Shown one piece after another: positions 50,119 to 59,197 of a stretch of DNA of 64,000 nt. How positions within the stretch are numbered: position 1 is the stretch's first letter; every line of letters begins with the position of its first letter. The notes under the pieces were generated by a model. That model was not told where the DNA came from. It saw only the letters and a list, made by a program, of their open reading frames with translations, and searched no databases. The translations under genes and the position numbers were made by a program. The stretch covers positions 62,001 through 126,000 of the forward strand of contig CAWGZM010000008.1 of NCBI GenBank assembly GCA_963827065.1. The letters run 5' to 3'. Source of the DNA: JACVRW01 sp963827065 (GTDB taxonomy: Bacteria; Actinomycetota; Thermoleophilia; Solirubrobacterales; Thermoleophilaceae).

Positions 50119-52365
50119 ATGAGCCGATCCAAGCCAAACAACATCGCGGCGCGCGCCGGAAGGTGGAGCGCCCAGAACCGGAAGAAGGCCATCGTCGGAT
50201 GGCTTCTCTTCGTGATCTTGGCCGTCTTCATCGGCGGCTCGATAGGCACCAAGACGCTCGACGACGTCGATGACAACGGCATCGGCGAGTCCGGCCGCGC
50301 CGACACCGCGGTGTCGCAGAACTTCCCGGACAAGGCCTCCGAGAGCGTGATGGTGCAGAACAAGAACGCGTCAGCCGGCGATCCTGAGTTCAAGGCCGTC
50401 GTCGCCGACGTCGAAGCCTCGCTCCGCGACGCGAAGGGCGTGCGGAATGTCAGCAGCCCTTACGGCAACGGCAACCAGGGCCAGCTGTCGGAGGACCGCC
50501 ACTCGGCGCTCATCACCTTCGAGCTGCCGGACAAGGACGGCCAGGCGGAGGACCTCGTCGAGGGCACCCTCGCGAAGGTCTCGAAGCTGGATCGCCAGCA
50601 CGCCGGCTACACGATTGAGGAGTTCGGCGACGCCAGCGCCGACAGGGCGCTGTCGAAGGCGTTCGCGGATGACTTCCAGCGGGCGGAGATCACCTCACTG
50701 CCGATCACGCTGATCATCCTCATCCTTGCTTTTGGAGCGCTGCTGGCGGCGTTCGTCCCTCTGCTGCTGGCCGTGACGGCCGTGGCGGCGGCGATCGGCC
50801 TGCTCGGCCCGATCTCGCAGCTGTGGCCGGTCGACGAGTCGATCAACTCCGTCGTGCTGCTCATCGGCCTCGCCGTGGGCGTCGACTACGCCCTCTTCTA
50901 CATCCGCCGTGAGCGCGAGGAGCGCGCACGCGGGCGTAGCGAGGAGGCGGCGCTCGAGGCGGCCGCGGCCACCTCGGGTCGTGCCGTGCTCGTGTCCGGC
51001 TTCACCGTTATCGCGGCGATGGCCGGCATGTACTTCGGCGGCGCCCCGACGTTCCTGTCGTTCGCGACGGGCACGATCCTCGTGGTGGCGATCGCCGTGC
51101 TGGGCTCGCTGACCGTGCTGCCGGCCGTCCTGTCGAAGCTCGGCGACCGGGTGAACAAGGGCCGGATTCCGTTCCTCAAGCCGGAGCGGCGGACCGGTGA
51201 GCCGCGCGTGTGGTCCTGGATCCTCAACCGGGTGCTGGCGCGCCCGCTGGCTTCAGTGATCGCGGCGACGGCGGTGCTGATCGTGCTTGCCGTCCCGGTG
51301 CTGCACATCCATACGGCGGACTCCGGCGTCGACGGACTGCCGCGCTCGCTCGAGGTCATGCAGACCTACGACCGGATGCAGGCCGCCTTCCCGGGTGAGC
51401 AGTTCACGGCCGACATCGTGCTCGAGGGCAACAACCTCGACAAGGCCCAGGTCCAGGGGTACGCGCAGGAGCTGCGCACGCTCGCGGCCGAGTCGAACCA
51501 GTTCCACGAGCCGGTGACCGTCGACATGAGCCCGAACGGCGACGTCGCGGTGATCGAAGTGCCGGTTGCCGGCACGGGCACCGACGACGCGTCGATGAAC
51601 GCAGTCCAGACGCTCCGTGACGACGTCGTGCCCGACGTGTTCGGGAGTGTCCAGGGCGGCGAGCTCGTCGGCGTGACTGGCTTCACCGCCGGGTCGATGG
51701 ACTTCAACGACCTGATGGCGGAGCGCATCTGGTACGTGTTCGCCTTCGTCTTCGCGATGGCGTTCATGCTGCTGCTGGTGACGTTCCGGTCGATCGTGAT
51801 TCCGATCAAGGCGATCGCCCTGAACGTCCTGTCGGTGGCCGCCGCGCTCGGAATCGTGACCTGGGTCTTCCAGGACGGGCATCTGGAGGACTTCCTCAAC
51901 TTCGATTCCACCGGCGCGATCACGGCCTGGTTCCCGCTGATGCTGTTCGTGATCCTGTTCGGCCTCTCGATGGACTATCACGTGTTCATCCTGAGCCGGA
52001 TCAAGGAGGCGGTGGACCGCGGTGAGTCGAACGACGAGGCCGTGGCTCACGGCATCAAGTCGACGGCCGGGGTGGTGACCGCGGCGGCGATCGTGATGGT
52101 CGGCGTGTTCTCCATCTTCGCCACGCTGTCGTTCATCGACATGAAGCAGTTCGGCGTGGGCTTGGCGGTGGCGGTCCTGATCGACGCCACGCTCGTCCGC
52201 GGCGTGCTGCTGCCGGCGACGATGAAGCTGCTCGGCGACTGGAACTGGTACCTGCCGAAGTGGCTCGAGTGGCTCCCGAAGGGGCCGGCGCTCGAGGGCT
52301 CGGGAGAGCCGATCGAGGAGCGTCGCATCCAGCCCCGGCACGACCCCCAGCCGGCCGAGGCGTAG
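50119..52365 (+). CDS. MMPL/RND-family transporter
   Basis: A 748-residue transporter with about 11-12 helices in two halves. Each half has one helix, a large outer domain and a five-helix block. Motifs include LLIGLAVGVDYALFYIRRER in half one and ILFGLSMDYHVFILSRIKEA in half two, the proton-relay Asp/Tyr segments of MmpL proteins. It probably exports a lipid or hydrophobic drug. The ATG at 50119 was chosen over the GTG at 50095 because the basic N-terminus SRSKPNNIAARAGRW begins there. Confidence 0.92.
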   Translation: MSRSKPNNIAARAGRWSAQNRKKAIVGWLLFVILAVFIGGSIGTKTLDDVDDNGIGESGRADTAVSQNFPDKASESVMVQNKNASAGDPEFKAVVADVEASLRDAKGVRNVSSPYGNGNQGQLSEDRHSALITFELPDKDGQAEDLVEGTLAKVSKLDRQHAGYTIEEFGDASADRALSKAFADDFQRAEITSLPITLIILILAFGALLAAFVPLLLAVTAVAAAIGLLGPISQLWPVDESINSVVLLIGLAVGVDYALFYIRREREERARGRSEEAALEAAAATSGRAVLVSGFTVIAAMAGMYFGGAPTFLSFATGTILVVAIAVLGSLTVLPAVLSKLGDRVNKGRIPFLKPERRTGEPRVWSWILNRVLARPLASVIAATAVLIVLAVPVLHIHTADSGVDGLPRSLEVMQTYDRMQAAFPGEQFTADIVLEGNNLDKAQVQGYAQELRTLAAESNQFHEPVTVDMSPNGDVAVIEVPVAGTGTDDASMNAVQTLRDDVVPDVFGSVQGGELVGVTGFTAGSMDFNDLMAERIWYVFAFVFAMAFMLLLVTFRSIVIPIKAIALNVLSVAAALGIVTWVFQDGHLEDFLNFDSTGAITAWFPLMLFVILFGLSMDYHVFILSRIKEAVDRGESNDEAVAHGIKSTAGVVTAAAIVMVGVFSIFATLSFIDMKQFGVGLAVAVLIDATLVRGVLLPATMKLLGDWNWYLPKWLEWLPKGPALEGSGEPIEERRIQPRHDPQPAEA

Positions 52366-52388
52366 GCCTCAGAGACAACCGGTATGAC

Positions 52389-52420
52389 CCGCGGCGCCCG
52401 CCCTCCGGCGGGCGTCGCGG
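52389..52420 (+). terminator. Hairpin terminator after the MMPL gene
   Basis: CCGCGGCGCCCGCC and GGCGGGCGTCGCGG form a 14-bp stem (one G-U pair) with a CTCC loop, 24 nt after the MMPL stop. No U-tract follows. Confidence 0.6.
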
Positions 52421-52484
52421 CGTCTGAAGTCCCGCGCTGCCACACGCTTGCTACGAACGGCCGCGTGAGGTAAGTTGCTAGCCG

Positions 52485-52506
52485 TTGACTTTGTGGTCAG
52501 TCGCAC
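52485..52506 (+). promoter_or_regulatory. 22-nt element shared with the aminotransferase promoter
   Basis: TTGACTTTGTGGTCAGTCGC plus AC matches 56125-56146 at 21 of 22 positions. It contains TGACT-TTGT-GGTCA, a near palindrome. At this copy it overlaps the only usable start codons (TTG 52485 or 52491) of the EEP gene, and no -10 follows at the right distance. It may be an operator or part of the coding sequence. Confidence 0.45.
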
Positions 52507-54023
52507 AAGGACGTGTCACGTCGCGCTGGGGGGCGCGGACGCTGGCCGCCCTGCTGGCCGCATTGGCACTGGCAGGACTCGCGACCCTGCCCGGCGGCGT
52601 GGCTGCGGAGGCCGCGCCGCCGGCAGCGGCCGCCCAGGCCGAGCGGCCGCTCACCGTGATGACCTCCAACATCTGGTACGGCGGCGTGCAGGTCGACTTC
52701 GACCAGGTGGCGCGGGCGGTGCGCCGGGCGGACGCCGACATCGTCGGCGTCCAGGAGCCCGAGGGCAACCTGCGCAGGCTCGCCACCGCGGCGGGCCTGC
52801 CGTACGTCGACGACAGCCTGCACCTCATCTCCCGCTATCCGCTCTTCGCGGTGGAACGCGGCGGCGTGCGCTTCGCGTATGCGGCGCTCGGCCTCGACCA
52901 GGTGGTGGCCGTCGGCAATGTGCACCTCACCTGCTGTCCCTACGGCCCCGAGGAGGCCGCCTCCGGCAAGGGCCCGCGCCGGGTGCTGGCGCTCGAGCGC
53001 TCGCTGCGGCTTCCCGAGATCAAGCCGCAGATAGGAGCGCTCGGCCCGGTCTCGAGACGCGGTACGCCGACCTTCCTCACCGGTGACTTCAACTCGCCCT
53101 CCCACCTCGACTGGACGGAGCCCGTCCACCTGGCGCGGCCGGAGCGCGTGCCGTTTGCGCTCGACTGGCCGGTGTCGCGGGCGCTCGCACGGGCCGGCTG
53201 GCACGACTCCTACCGCGAGGCCCATCCGGACCCGGTCGCGAACCCCGGCTACACATGGACCCCCGGGACACCGCCGCCGCGCATCCGGCGCAAGGAGACG
53301 CTCGACCGCATCGACTGGGTGATGGCGGCGGGCCCGGCGCGCACGCTCGCGAGCCGGCTCGTCGGCGACGCGGGCGGGCAGGACGTCGACGTCGGGCTCG
53401 ACCCCTACGGGTCGGACCACCGCGCGGTCGCCTCCACGTTCGCGGTCACTCCGGGGCGCGCGCCCGCGCTCGTGAGCGCCGAGCCGCGCGTCGTCACGCG
53501 CGGTGAGCGCCTCAGCGTCCGCTACACGCGCACGAGCGGAGGCGCGGGCAGGAAGATCGCGGTCATGCGCGACGGCAGGCCGCTAATGTCGATCCCGATC
53601 TACGACGCCTCGGACCACCTCGCGTCCTACTTCGGCACGCGCACGCTGCGCCCCGGCGCCTACCGCGCGGCGCTCCTGAGCGGCGACGGCAGCGTCGAGG
53701 CGAGCTACCGCTTCTGGATCGAGGCTCCGGGCACGCGCCCAAGCATCCGCGCCACGCAGGCGAGCTACGGCCGCGGCGAGCCGATCGGGCTGCGCTTCGG
53801 CGGCGCGCCCGCCAACAAGCTCGACTGGATCGGCATCTACCGCGCCGGCGATGACGACCTCTACAACTACTTCGGCTTCAAGTACACGGCCGCCCGCCCG
53901 AGCGGCCGCCTGAGCTTCACGAAGGCCGACCTCGGGACGCTCGACCCCGGCCGCTATCGCGCCACGCTCATGCTCGACGACGGCTACAGCGTGCTCGCCG
54001 AGACCAGCTTCCGGGTGCGCTAG
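52485..54023 (+). CDS. Secreted endonuclease/exonuclease/phosphatase (EEP) family protein with Ig-like tail
   Basis: About 512 residues. The start is a TTG (52485 or 52491), because an in-frame TAG lies 4 nt upstream and no ATG or GTG occurs before the signal peptide. The N-terminus RTLAALLAALALAGLATLPG is the export signal. The EEP domain (about 50-325) has VMTSNIWYGG, VGVQEPEGN, FLTGDFNSPSH and GSDHRAVAS, the metal and catalytic residues of DNase I-like phosphoesterases. Two beta-sandwich repeats follow. The substrate is unknown; CaiD starts 2 nt after the stop. Confidence 0.82.
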   Translation: MTLWSVAQGRVTSRWGARTLAALLAALALAGLATLPGGVAAEAAPPAAAAQAERPLTVMTSNIWYGGVQVDFDQVARAVRRADADIVGVQEPEGNLRRLATAAGLPYVDDSLHLISRYPLFAVERGGVRFAYAALGLDQVVAVGNVHLTCCPYGPEEAASGKGPRRVLALERSLRLPEIKPQIGALGPVSRRGTPTFLTGDFNSPSHLDWTEPVHLARPERVPFALDWPVSRALARAGWHDSYREAHPDPVANPGYTWTPGTPPPRIRRKETLDRIDWVMAAGPARTLASRLVGDAGGQDVDVGLDPYGSDHRAVASTFAVTPGRAPALVSAEPRVVTRGERLSVRYTRTSGGAGRKIAVMRDGRPLMSIPIYDASDHLASYFGTRTLRPGAYRAALLSGDGSVEASYRFWIEAPGTRPSIRATQASYGRGEPIGLRFGGAPANKLDWIGIYRAGDDDLYNYFGFKYTAARPSGRLSFTKADLGTLDPGRYRATLMLDDGYSVLAETSFRVR

Positions 54024-54025
54024 CG

Positions 54026-54799
54026 ATGGCGGCCGTCCGGACTGAGGTGCGCGGCGGCGTCCTCGAGGTCGTTCTCGACCGGCCGAAGGCGAACGCGATC
54101 GACCGCGCGACGGGCATCGAGCTCCACGAGGCCTTCGTGCGGCTGCGTGACGACGACGATCTGCGCGTGGCGATCCTGACCGGCGCCGGCGAGCGCTTCT
54201 TCTCAGCCGGCTGGGACCTCAAGGCGGCCGCCGCCGGCGAGGAGGACACCTCGACCGACTTCGGCCCGGGCGGCTTTGCCGGCCTGACCGAGATGTTCGA
54301 CCTCGACAAGCCGGTGGTCGCGGCGGTGAACGGGCTGGCCGCCGGCGGCGGCTTTGAGCTGGTGCTCGCCTGCGACCTCATCGTCGCGGCCGACCATGCC
54401 GAGCTGTTCCTGCCCGAGCTCAGCCTCGGCATCGTCCCGGACGCCGGCGGCGCTCAGCGACTGCCGCGGCGGCTCCCCTGGTTCCTCGCCATGGAGCTGC
54501 TCCTCACGAGCAGGCGCCTCGGCGCGGCCGAGGCGAAGCGACGCGGCCTAGCCTGCTCGGTGGTCCCCGCAGCGGAGCTCATGGACGAGGCGCGCCGGGT
54601 CGCCGACCGCATCGCCGGCTGCCCCCCGCTCGCCGTCCAGGCGACGAAGGAGATCGCCCGCCGGGGCGAGGGCCTCTCCGTCGAGGAGACCTTCGCGGCA
54701 ATGGCCGCCGGCAGCTTCCCCGCCTACTCGCGCGCGATGGCGACGCCCGAGTTCCTCGAGGGCGCGAGAGCGTTCACCGAAGGCCGCGGCTCCGAGTAG
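54026..54799 (+). CDS. Enoyl-CoA hydratase/isomerase, CaiD-like
   Basis: A 257-residue crotonase. Oxyanion-hole segments are AGERFFSAGWDLKAAA and VNGLAAGGGFELVLACDL, and the catalytic Glu region is FLPELSLGIVPDAGG. The sequence LDRPKANAID and the W-D-L-K-A form are characteristic of carnitinyl-CoA dehydratase (CaiD)-like enzymes. It hydrates a 2-enoyl-CoA; carnitine metabolism is not otherwise visible here. Its last 76 nt overlap the convergent amine oxidase gene. Confidence 0.9.
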   Translation: MAAVRTEVRGGVLEVVLDRPKANAIDRATGIELHEAFVRLRDDDDLRVAILTGAGERFFSAGWDLKAAAAGEEDTSTDFGPGGFAGLTEMFDLDKPVVAAVNGLAAGGGFELVLACDLIVAADHAELFLPELSLGIVPDAGGAQRLPRRLPWFLAMELLLTSRRLGAAEAKRRGLACSVVPAAELMDEARRVADRIAGCPPLAVQATKEIARRGEGLSVEETFAAMAAGSFPAYSRAMATPEFLEGARAFTEGRGSE

Positions 54800-56103
54800 T
54801 CGCGCGGGCCGCGGCCCAGCGCCTGCGAGGCCGCGTCGCGCCCGCTGCGCACGGCGCCCTCCATGTAGCCCGCGACCCACTGGTCCGACCCGCACACGTA
54901 GAACGGCGGCTCGTGCGTGCCGTGCAGCGGGCCGACCGCCATGACATCGCCCGGCCGCCAGGCCGTGACGTAGCCCTGCGTGAACGGGTCGATTCCCCAG
55001 GCGCGCGTGCCGTACAGGATCGGCTCGCGCGCCTCGTCGCCCATCAGTCCCGCCAGCATGTCGAGGAACTCGCGTCGCCGCTGCGGCTCCGGGGTGGCGA
55101 GGAACGGGCCGAGCCGGTCCGGCGGCGTGAGCGATGAGAGGACGCCCTCGCGCTGAATCCAGACGGAGCTCCAGATGCCGTCGCAGGTGGCGCCGCCGAC
55201 GTCCCAGAACGAGCTCGGGTAGGCCACCACGGTCTTGGCGGCCAGCGCGCTGCGCTGCCGGTGAAGCGACTCGAGCCGCGCCTCGGAGACACCGCTCACC
55301 ATCACGTCGCGCAGCGGCCCGACCGGCAGGGCGCAGACGACGGCCTCCGCCTCGATGCGGTCCCCGTCTCGCAGGAAGGCGGTGCAGCGGGCAGAGGTCA
55401 CGCCGACCGCCACCACGACGCTCCCGAGCCGGACGCGCTCGCCCAGCTCGGCGGACATGCGCAGCGCCACGGTGGCCGACCCCTCGGCCACACGCAGGTG
55501 CTCCCAGTGGCGCTCGTCGTAGAACCCGCGCGCGCCGGCCGTGGCCTCCTTGCGGAGCTGTGCGAGCAGCGACGTGCGCTCGACCGAGTCGATCGAGAGC
55601 GAGAGCTGCATGTGGTCGAGGTAGCGGATCACCCCGGGCCGCGCGCCCTGCGAGCGCAGCCAGGCGCCCATGCTGAGCCGGTCGAGCCGCTCCGCATCCG
55701 GGTGGCTCCACGGGTCGGCCGGGTCGACGCCGCTCGCGAGCCGCCCGAATTCCACCTCGACGCGCGCGAGGTCGTCGCTGTCGGCGTCGTCCATCCAGGG
55801 TGCGCGCTCGCCGACCGATACGCCCTCGGCGGCGCCCCAGGCGGGCGGCAGATCGATGGCGGTGTAGCTCGGCTCGAGCGTCAGCCCCAGCTCGCCGACC
55901 AGCTCGCCGTACGCGTGCATCCAGTCGGCGACCACCTCGCCGCCCCACTGGACCGGACGTCCGTCGGGGAGCATCTGCTGCTCGACGCGGCCACCGGGGC
56001 GCCCGCGCGCCTCCAGCACTACGACGTCGGCGCCGTCCGCGGCCAGGTCGCGCGCGGCGGCCAGACCGGCGAGTCCGGCGCCCAGCACCATCACGTCATG
56101 CAC
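54724..56103 (-). CDS. Flavin-containing amine oxidase
   Basis: A 459-residue FAD enzyme. The dinucleotide motif VMVLGAGLAGLAAARDL is at the N-terminus, followed by VVVLEARGRPGGRVEQ, GGEVVADWMHAYG (substrate side) and the C-terminal FAD motif FYVCGSDQWVAGYMEGAVRSG. It oxidises a primary or secondary amine, possibly a polyamine given the aminotransferase and PotABC genes nearby (inference). It is divergent from the aminotransferase, with the operator-like palindrome between. Confidence 0.9.
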   Translation of the reverse strand: MHDVMVLGAGLAGLAAARDLAADGADVVVLEARGRPGGRVEQQMLPDGRPVQWGGEVVADWMHAYGELVGELGLTLEPSYTAIDLPPAWGAAEGVSVGERAPWMDDADSDDLARVEVEFGRLASGVDPADPWSHPDAERLDRLSMGAWLRSQGARPGVIRYLDHMQLSLSIDSVERTSLLAQLRKEATAGARGFYDERHWEHLRVAEGSATVALRMSAELGERVRLGSVVVAVGVTSARCTAFLRDGDRIEAEAVVCALPVGPLRDVMVSGVSEARLESLHRQRSALAAKTVVAYPSSFWDVGGATCDGIWSSVWIQREGVLSSLTPPDRLGPFLATPEPQRRREFLDMLAGLMGDEAREPILYGTRAWGIDPFTQGYVTAWRPGDVMAVGPLHGTHEPPFYVCGSDQWVAGYMEGAVRSGRDAASQALGRGPRDYSEPRPSVNALAPSRNSGVAIARE

Positions 56104-56124
56104 GCGGCCAGTCTAGCGCCATCT

Positions 56125-56154
56125 TTGACTTTGTAGTCAGTCGCACGATATGAT
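56125..56154 (+). promoter_or_regulatory. Leaderless promoter with palindromic operator
   Basis: TTGACT (56125-56130), an 18-nt spacer and TATGAT (56149-56154) form a near-consensus promoter whose transcript would start at the ATG at 56163. The perfect palindrome TGACT-TTGT-AGTCA (56126-56139) covers the -35 element, the same geometry as at the etf promoter. Confidence 0.7.
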
Positions 56155-56162
56155 CGCCCCGG

Positions 56163-57548
56163 ATGGGTTCGAATGGCCATGCGGACAGCCTGTCCCGGGA
56201 CGCCCTCCGCCACCTCTGGCTCCACTTCACCGGCATGGGGGATCTCGACCCGGACGAGCTCCAGATCATCGTCCGCGGTGAGGGCTGCTATCTCGAGGAC
56301 GAGCACGGCCGGCGCTACCTCGATGCGCTGGCCGGCCTCTTCTGCGTCAATGCCGGCTACAGCTACGGCGCCGAGATGGGCGAGGCGGCGGCGAGCCAGA
56401 TGCGCGAGCTGCCGTTCGCCATCAACTGGACCTTCGCCCACCCGCGCTCGATCGAGCTGGCCGCCGAGCTGGCCCGGCTGGCGCCCGGCGACATCAACCG
56501 CGCCTTCTTCGTGAGCGGCGGCTCCGAGGCCGTCGAGGCCGCCTGGAAGCTCGCGCGCCAGTACCACAGCGCGCGCGGCGAGCGGCGCTGGAAAGCGATC
56601 GCCCGGCGCGTCGCCTACCACGGCACCACGATGGGCGCGCTCTCGATCAACGGCTGCACGGAGCTCCGCACCCCCTTCGAGCCGCTCGTCCCGGACGTGC
56701 TGCACGTCTCGAACACGAACCGCTACCGGCGCTCGGAGGGAGAGACCGACGAGGAGTTCACGGGCCTCCTGCTCGACGAGCTCGAGGAGACGATCCGCCA
56801 GGCCGGCCCCGAGACGGTGGCGATGGTGATCATGGAGCCGGTGCAGAACGCGGGCGGGTCGTTCATGCCGCCCGCCGGCTACTGGGCGGGCGTGCGCGAG
56901 CTCTGCGACCGCTACGGCATCCTGCTCTGCGCCGACGAGGTGATCACGAGCTTCGGCCGCCTCGGCCACTGGTTCGCGTCGGAGCGCTTCGACATCCGGC
57001 CGGACATGATCACGACTGCGAAGGGCCTCTCCTCCGCCTACGCGGCGATCGGCGCCCTGCTCGTGAGCGACCGCGTGATGGAGCCGTTCGAGCGGCCGGG
57101 CGCGATGTTCACGCACGGCATGACCTTCGGCGGCCACCCGGTGCAGGCGGCCGTGGCGCTCAAGAACATCGAGATCATGCGCCGCGATGGCATCGTCGCG
57201 AACGTCGCCGAGCGCCAGGACGAGTTCCACGCCGCCCTCAGCCGGCTGCTCGAGCTTCCGATCGTGGGCGACCTGCGCGGCAGCGGCTACTTCTATGCCC
57301 TCGAGCTCGTCAAGGACTCAGCCAGCCGGGAGAGCTTCTCGGACGAGGAGTGCGACGAGCTGCTGCGCGGGTTCCTCTCCCCCGAGCTGTTCAAGCGCGG
57401 CCTGATCTGCCGCGCCGACGACCGCGGCGACCCTGTCGTCCAGATCTCACCGCCGCTCGTGGCGGGGCCGGACGAGTTCGAGGAGATCGTCCGGATACTC
57501 GGCGGGGCGCTGGACGAGGCGAGCGACCGCATGGCGGTCGCGCGATGA
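56163..57548 (+). CDS. Class III (omega) aminotransferase
   Basis: A 461-residue PLP enzyme. FFVSGGSEAVEAAWKLARQY binds the phosphate, YHGTTMGALS holds the stacking region, LLCADEVITSFGRLGHWF carries the PLP-N1 Asp, ITTAKGLSSAYAAIGALLVS carries the Schiff-base Lys, and GMTFGGHPVQAAVALKNIE completes the site. Relatives act on putrescine, beta-alanine, GABA or taurine. It is the first gene of a leaderless transcript and is coupled by ATGA to the FAD oxidoreductase gene. Confidence 0.93.
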   Translation: MGSNGHADSLSRDALRHLWLHFTGMGDLDPDELQIIVRGEGCYLEDEHGRRYLDALAGLFCVNAGYSYGAEMGEAAASQMRELPFAINWTFAHPRSIELAAELARLAPGDINRAFFVSGGSEAVEAAWKLARQYHSARGERRWKAIARRVAYHGTTMGALSINGCTELRTPFEPLVPDVLHVSNTNRYRRSEGETDEEFTGLLLDELEETIRQAGPETVAMVIMEPVQNAGGSFMPPAGYWAGVRELCDRYGILLCADEVITSFGRLGHWFASERFDIRPDMITTAKGLSSAYAAIGALLVSDRVMEPFERPGAMFTHGMTFGGHPVQAAVALKNIEIMRRDGIVANVAERQDEFHAALSRLLELPIVGDLRGSGYFYALELVKDSASRESFSDEECDELLRGFLSPELFKRGLICRADDRGDPVVQISPPLVAGPDEFEEIVRILGGALDEASDRMAVAR

Positions 57549-59188
57549 GCGGGCCCAACGGAGCTTCCGCGTACGACGCCATCGTCGTCGGCGGCGGCCA
57601 CAACGGCCTCACCGCCGCCGCATACCTCTCGCGCGCCGGCCTGCGCGTCTGCGTGCTCGAGCGCCGCGACATCCTCGGCGGCGCGTGCGTGACCGAGGAG
57701 GTCTGGCCGGGCCAGCGCGTCTCGCGCGCCTCCTACGTCGTTTCGATGCTGCAGCCCAAGGTCGTCGAGGATCTGCGCCTGCGCGACTTCGGCTACGAGC
57801 CGATCCCGCTCGACCCGGCCTTCGGCACGATCACACCGGACGGGCTGCCGGTTTTCTTCTGGGGTGACGCGGAGCGCACGCGCACGTCGGTCGCGCGGCT
57901 GTCGAAACGCGACGCGCAGCGCTACCCCGAGTTCGAGGAGATGCTCGCGCGGATGGCGGGCTTCCTGCGCCCGCTGATGCTGCGCCCGCCGCCGGCGCTC
58001 GGCTCGAAGCGCCCGGGCGATCTGCTCTCGCTCCTGCGCGAAGCGGGGCGCACGGCCGGCCTCGCGCGCCGCGACGTGCTCGAGCTGTTCCGGGTGATGA
58101 CGATGTCGGTGGGTGATCTGCTCGACGAGTGGTTCGAGTCGGATGTGCTCAAGGGCGCCTGGGCCTCCACCGGCGTGGTCGGCGTCTGGGCCGGCCCCCG
58201 CACGCCCGGCACGGCCTACAACCTGCTCCACCACGCGCTCGGCGAGCTCGACGGCGTGAGCGGCCTGTGGGGCCACGTGCGCGGCGGCATGGGCGCCATC
58301 TCGATGGCGATCGCCCGCAGCGCCGAGGCGTCGGGCGCCACGATCCGGACCGGCGCGGAGGTGAAGTCGATCGACGTGGAGAGCGGGCGCGTGACCGGCG
58401 TGACGCTCGATAGCGACGAGCAGATCCGGGCCCCTCTGGTCGTGTCGGGCGCCCACCCGCGCACCACGATCCTCGACCTCGCCGGGGCGCGCCACTTTCC
58501 GGAGGATGTGGTGCGCGACATGGAGCGCTTCCGCTCGCGCGGCGGCTCGGTCAAGGTCAACTGCATCCTCTCCGAGCCGCCCCGCTACGAGGGCGTCTCG
58601 GCCGAGGAGGCCGAGCTCCTGCTGAGCACCGGGATCGCGCTCTGCCCGTCCATCGACTACCTGGAGCGTGCCTGGCAGGACGCCACACGCGGCGAGCCGG
58701 CCGAGGGCCCCTACGTGGAGATCGAGCAGCCGAGCGCCGTGGACGACAGCCTCACCGACGACGGCACCTTCGTCATGACGCTCTTCACGCAATACGGCCC
58801 GCACGACGAGGCCGGCTGGCCCGACGGCTCGCGCGAGGCGTATGGACAGCGCTGTCTCGACATCGTCGCGCGCCACGCGCCCAACGTGAAGGACGCGCTC
58901 GTCCACCACGAGGTGCTGGCGCCGCCCGATCTCGAGCGCATCTTCGGGCTCCAGGGCGGCTCGATCTTCCAGGGTGAGCAGGGCCTCGAGCAGATGGCAT
59001 TCATGCGCCCGTCGCCGCTCATCGCCCAATACGCCACGCCGGTCGACGGTCTCTACCTGTGCGGCGCCGGCACGCACCCGGGCGGAGGCGTGATGGCGGC
59101 CTGCGGCCACAACGCCGCGATGCGGGTCCTCAAGGACCGCCGCGGCGGCCTGCGCGGACGCTTGCGTCAGGCCGCCCGAGCGCGCTAG
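57545..59188 (+). CDS. FAD-dependent oxidoreductase of the phytoene desaturase (CrtI-like) family
   Basis: A 547-residue flavoprotein. The FAD motif is AIVVGGGHNGLTAAAYLSRA, followed by CVLERRDILGGACVTEE. GMGAISMAIARSAEASGATI is in the middle, and the C-terminal FAD motif is GLYLCGAGTHPGGGVMAACGHNAA in two parts. Despite the CrtI-like fold there are no other carotenoid genes nearby, and the coupling to an aminotransferase suggests a non-carotenoid substrate such as an amine or amino-acid derivative (inference). Confidence 0.9.
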   Translation: MSGPNGASAYDAIVVGGGHNGLTAAAYLSRAGLRVCVLERRDILGGACVTEEVWPGQRVSRASYVVSMLQPKVVEDLRLRDFGYEPIPLDPAFGTITPDGLPVFFWGDAERTRTSVARLSKRDAQRYPEFEEMLARMAGFLRPLMLRPPPALGSKRPGDLLSLLREAGRTAGLARRDVLELFRVMTMSVGDLLDEWFESDVLKGAWASTGVVGVWAGPRTPGTAYNLLHHALGELDGVSGLWGHVRGGMGAISMAIARSAEASGATIRTGAEVKSIDVESGRVTGVTLDSDEQIRAPLVVSGAHPRTTILDLAGARHFPEDVVRDMERFRSRGGSVKVNCILSEPPRYEGVSAEEAELLLSTGIALCPSIDYLERAWQDATRGEPAEGPYVEIEQPSAVDDSLTDDGTFVMTLFTQYGPHDEAGWPDGSREAYGQRCLDIVARHAPNVKDALVHHEVLAPPDLERIFGLQGGSIFQGEQGLEQMAFMRPSPLIAQYATPVDGLYLCGAGTHPGGGVMAACGHNAAMRVLKDRRGGLRGRLRQAARAR

Positions 59189-59197
59189 CTTGGCCAT

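Noticed and set aside
57545..59188. Carotenoid biosynthesis gene
   Set aside because: The fold is CrtI-like, but no phytoene synthase, cyclase or prenyl synthase is nearby and it is coupled to an aminotransferase.
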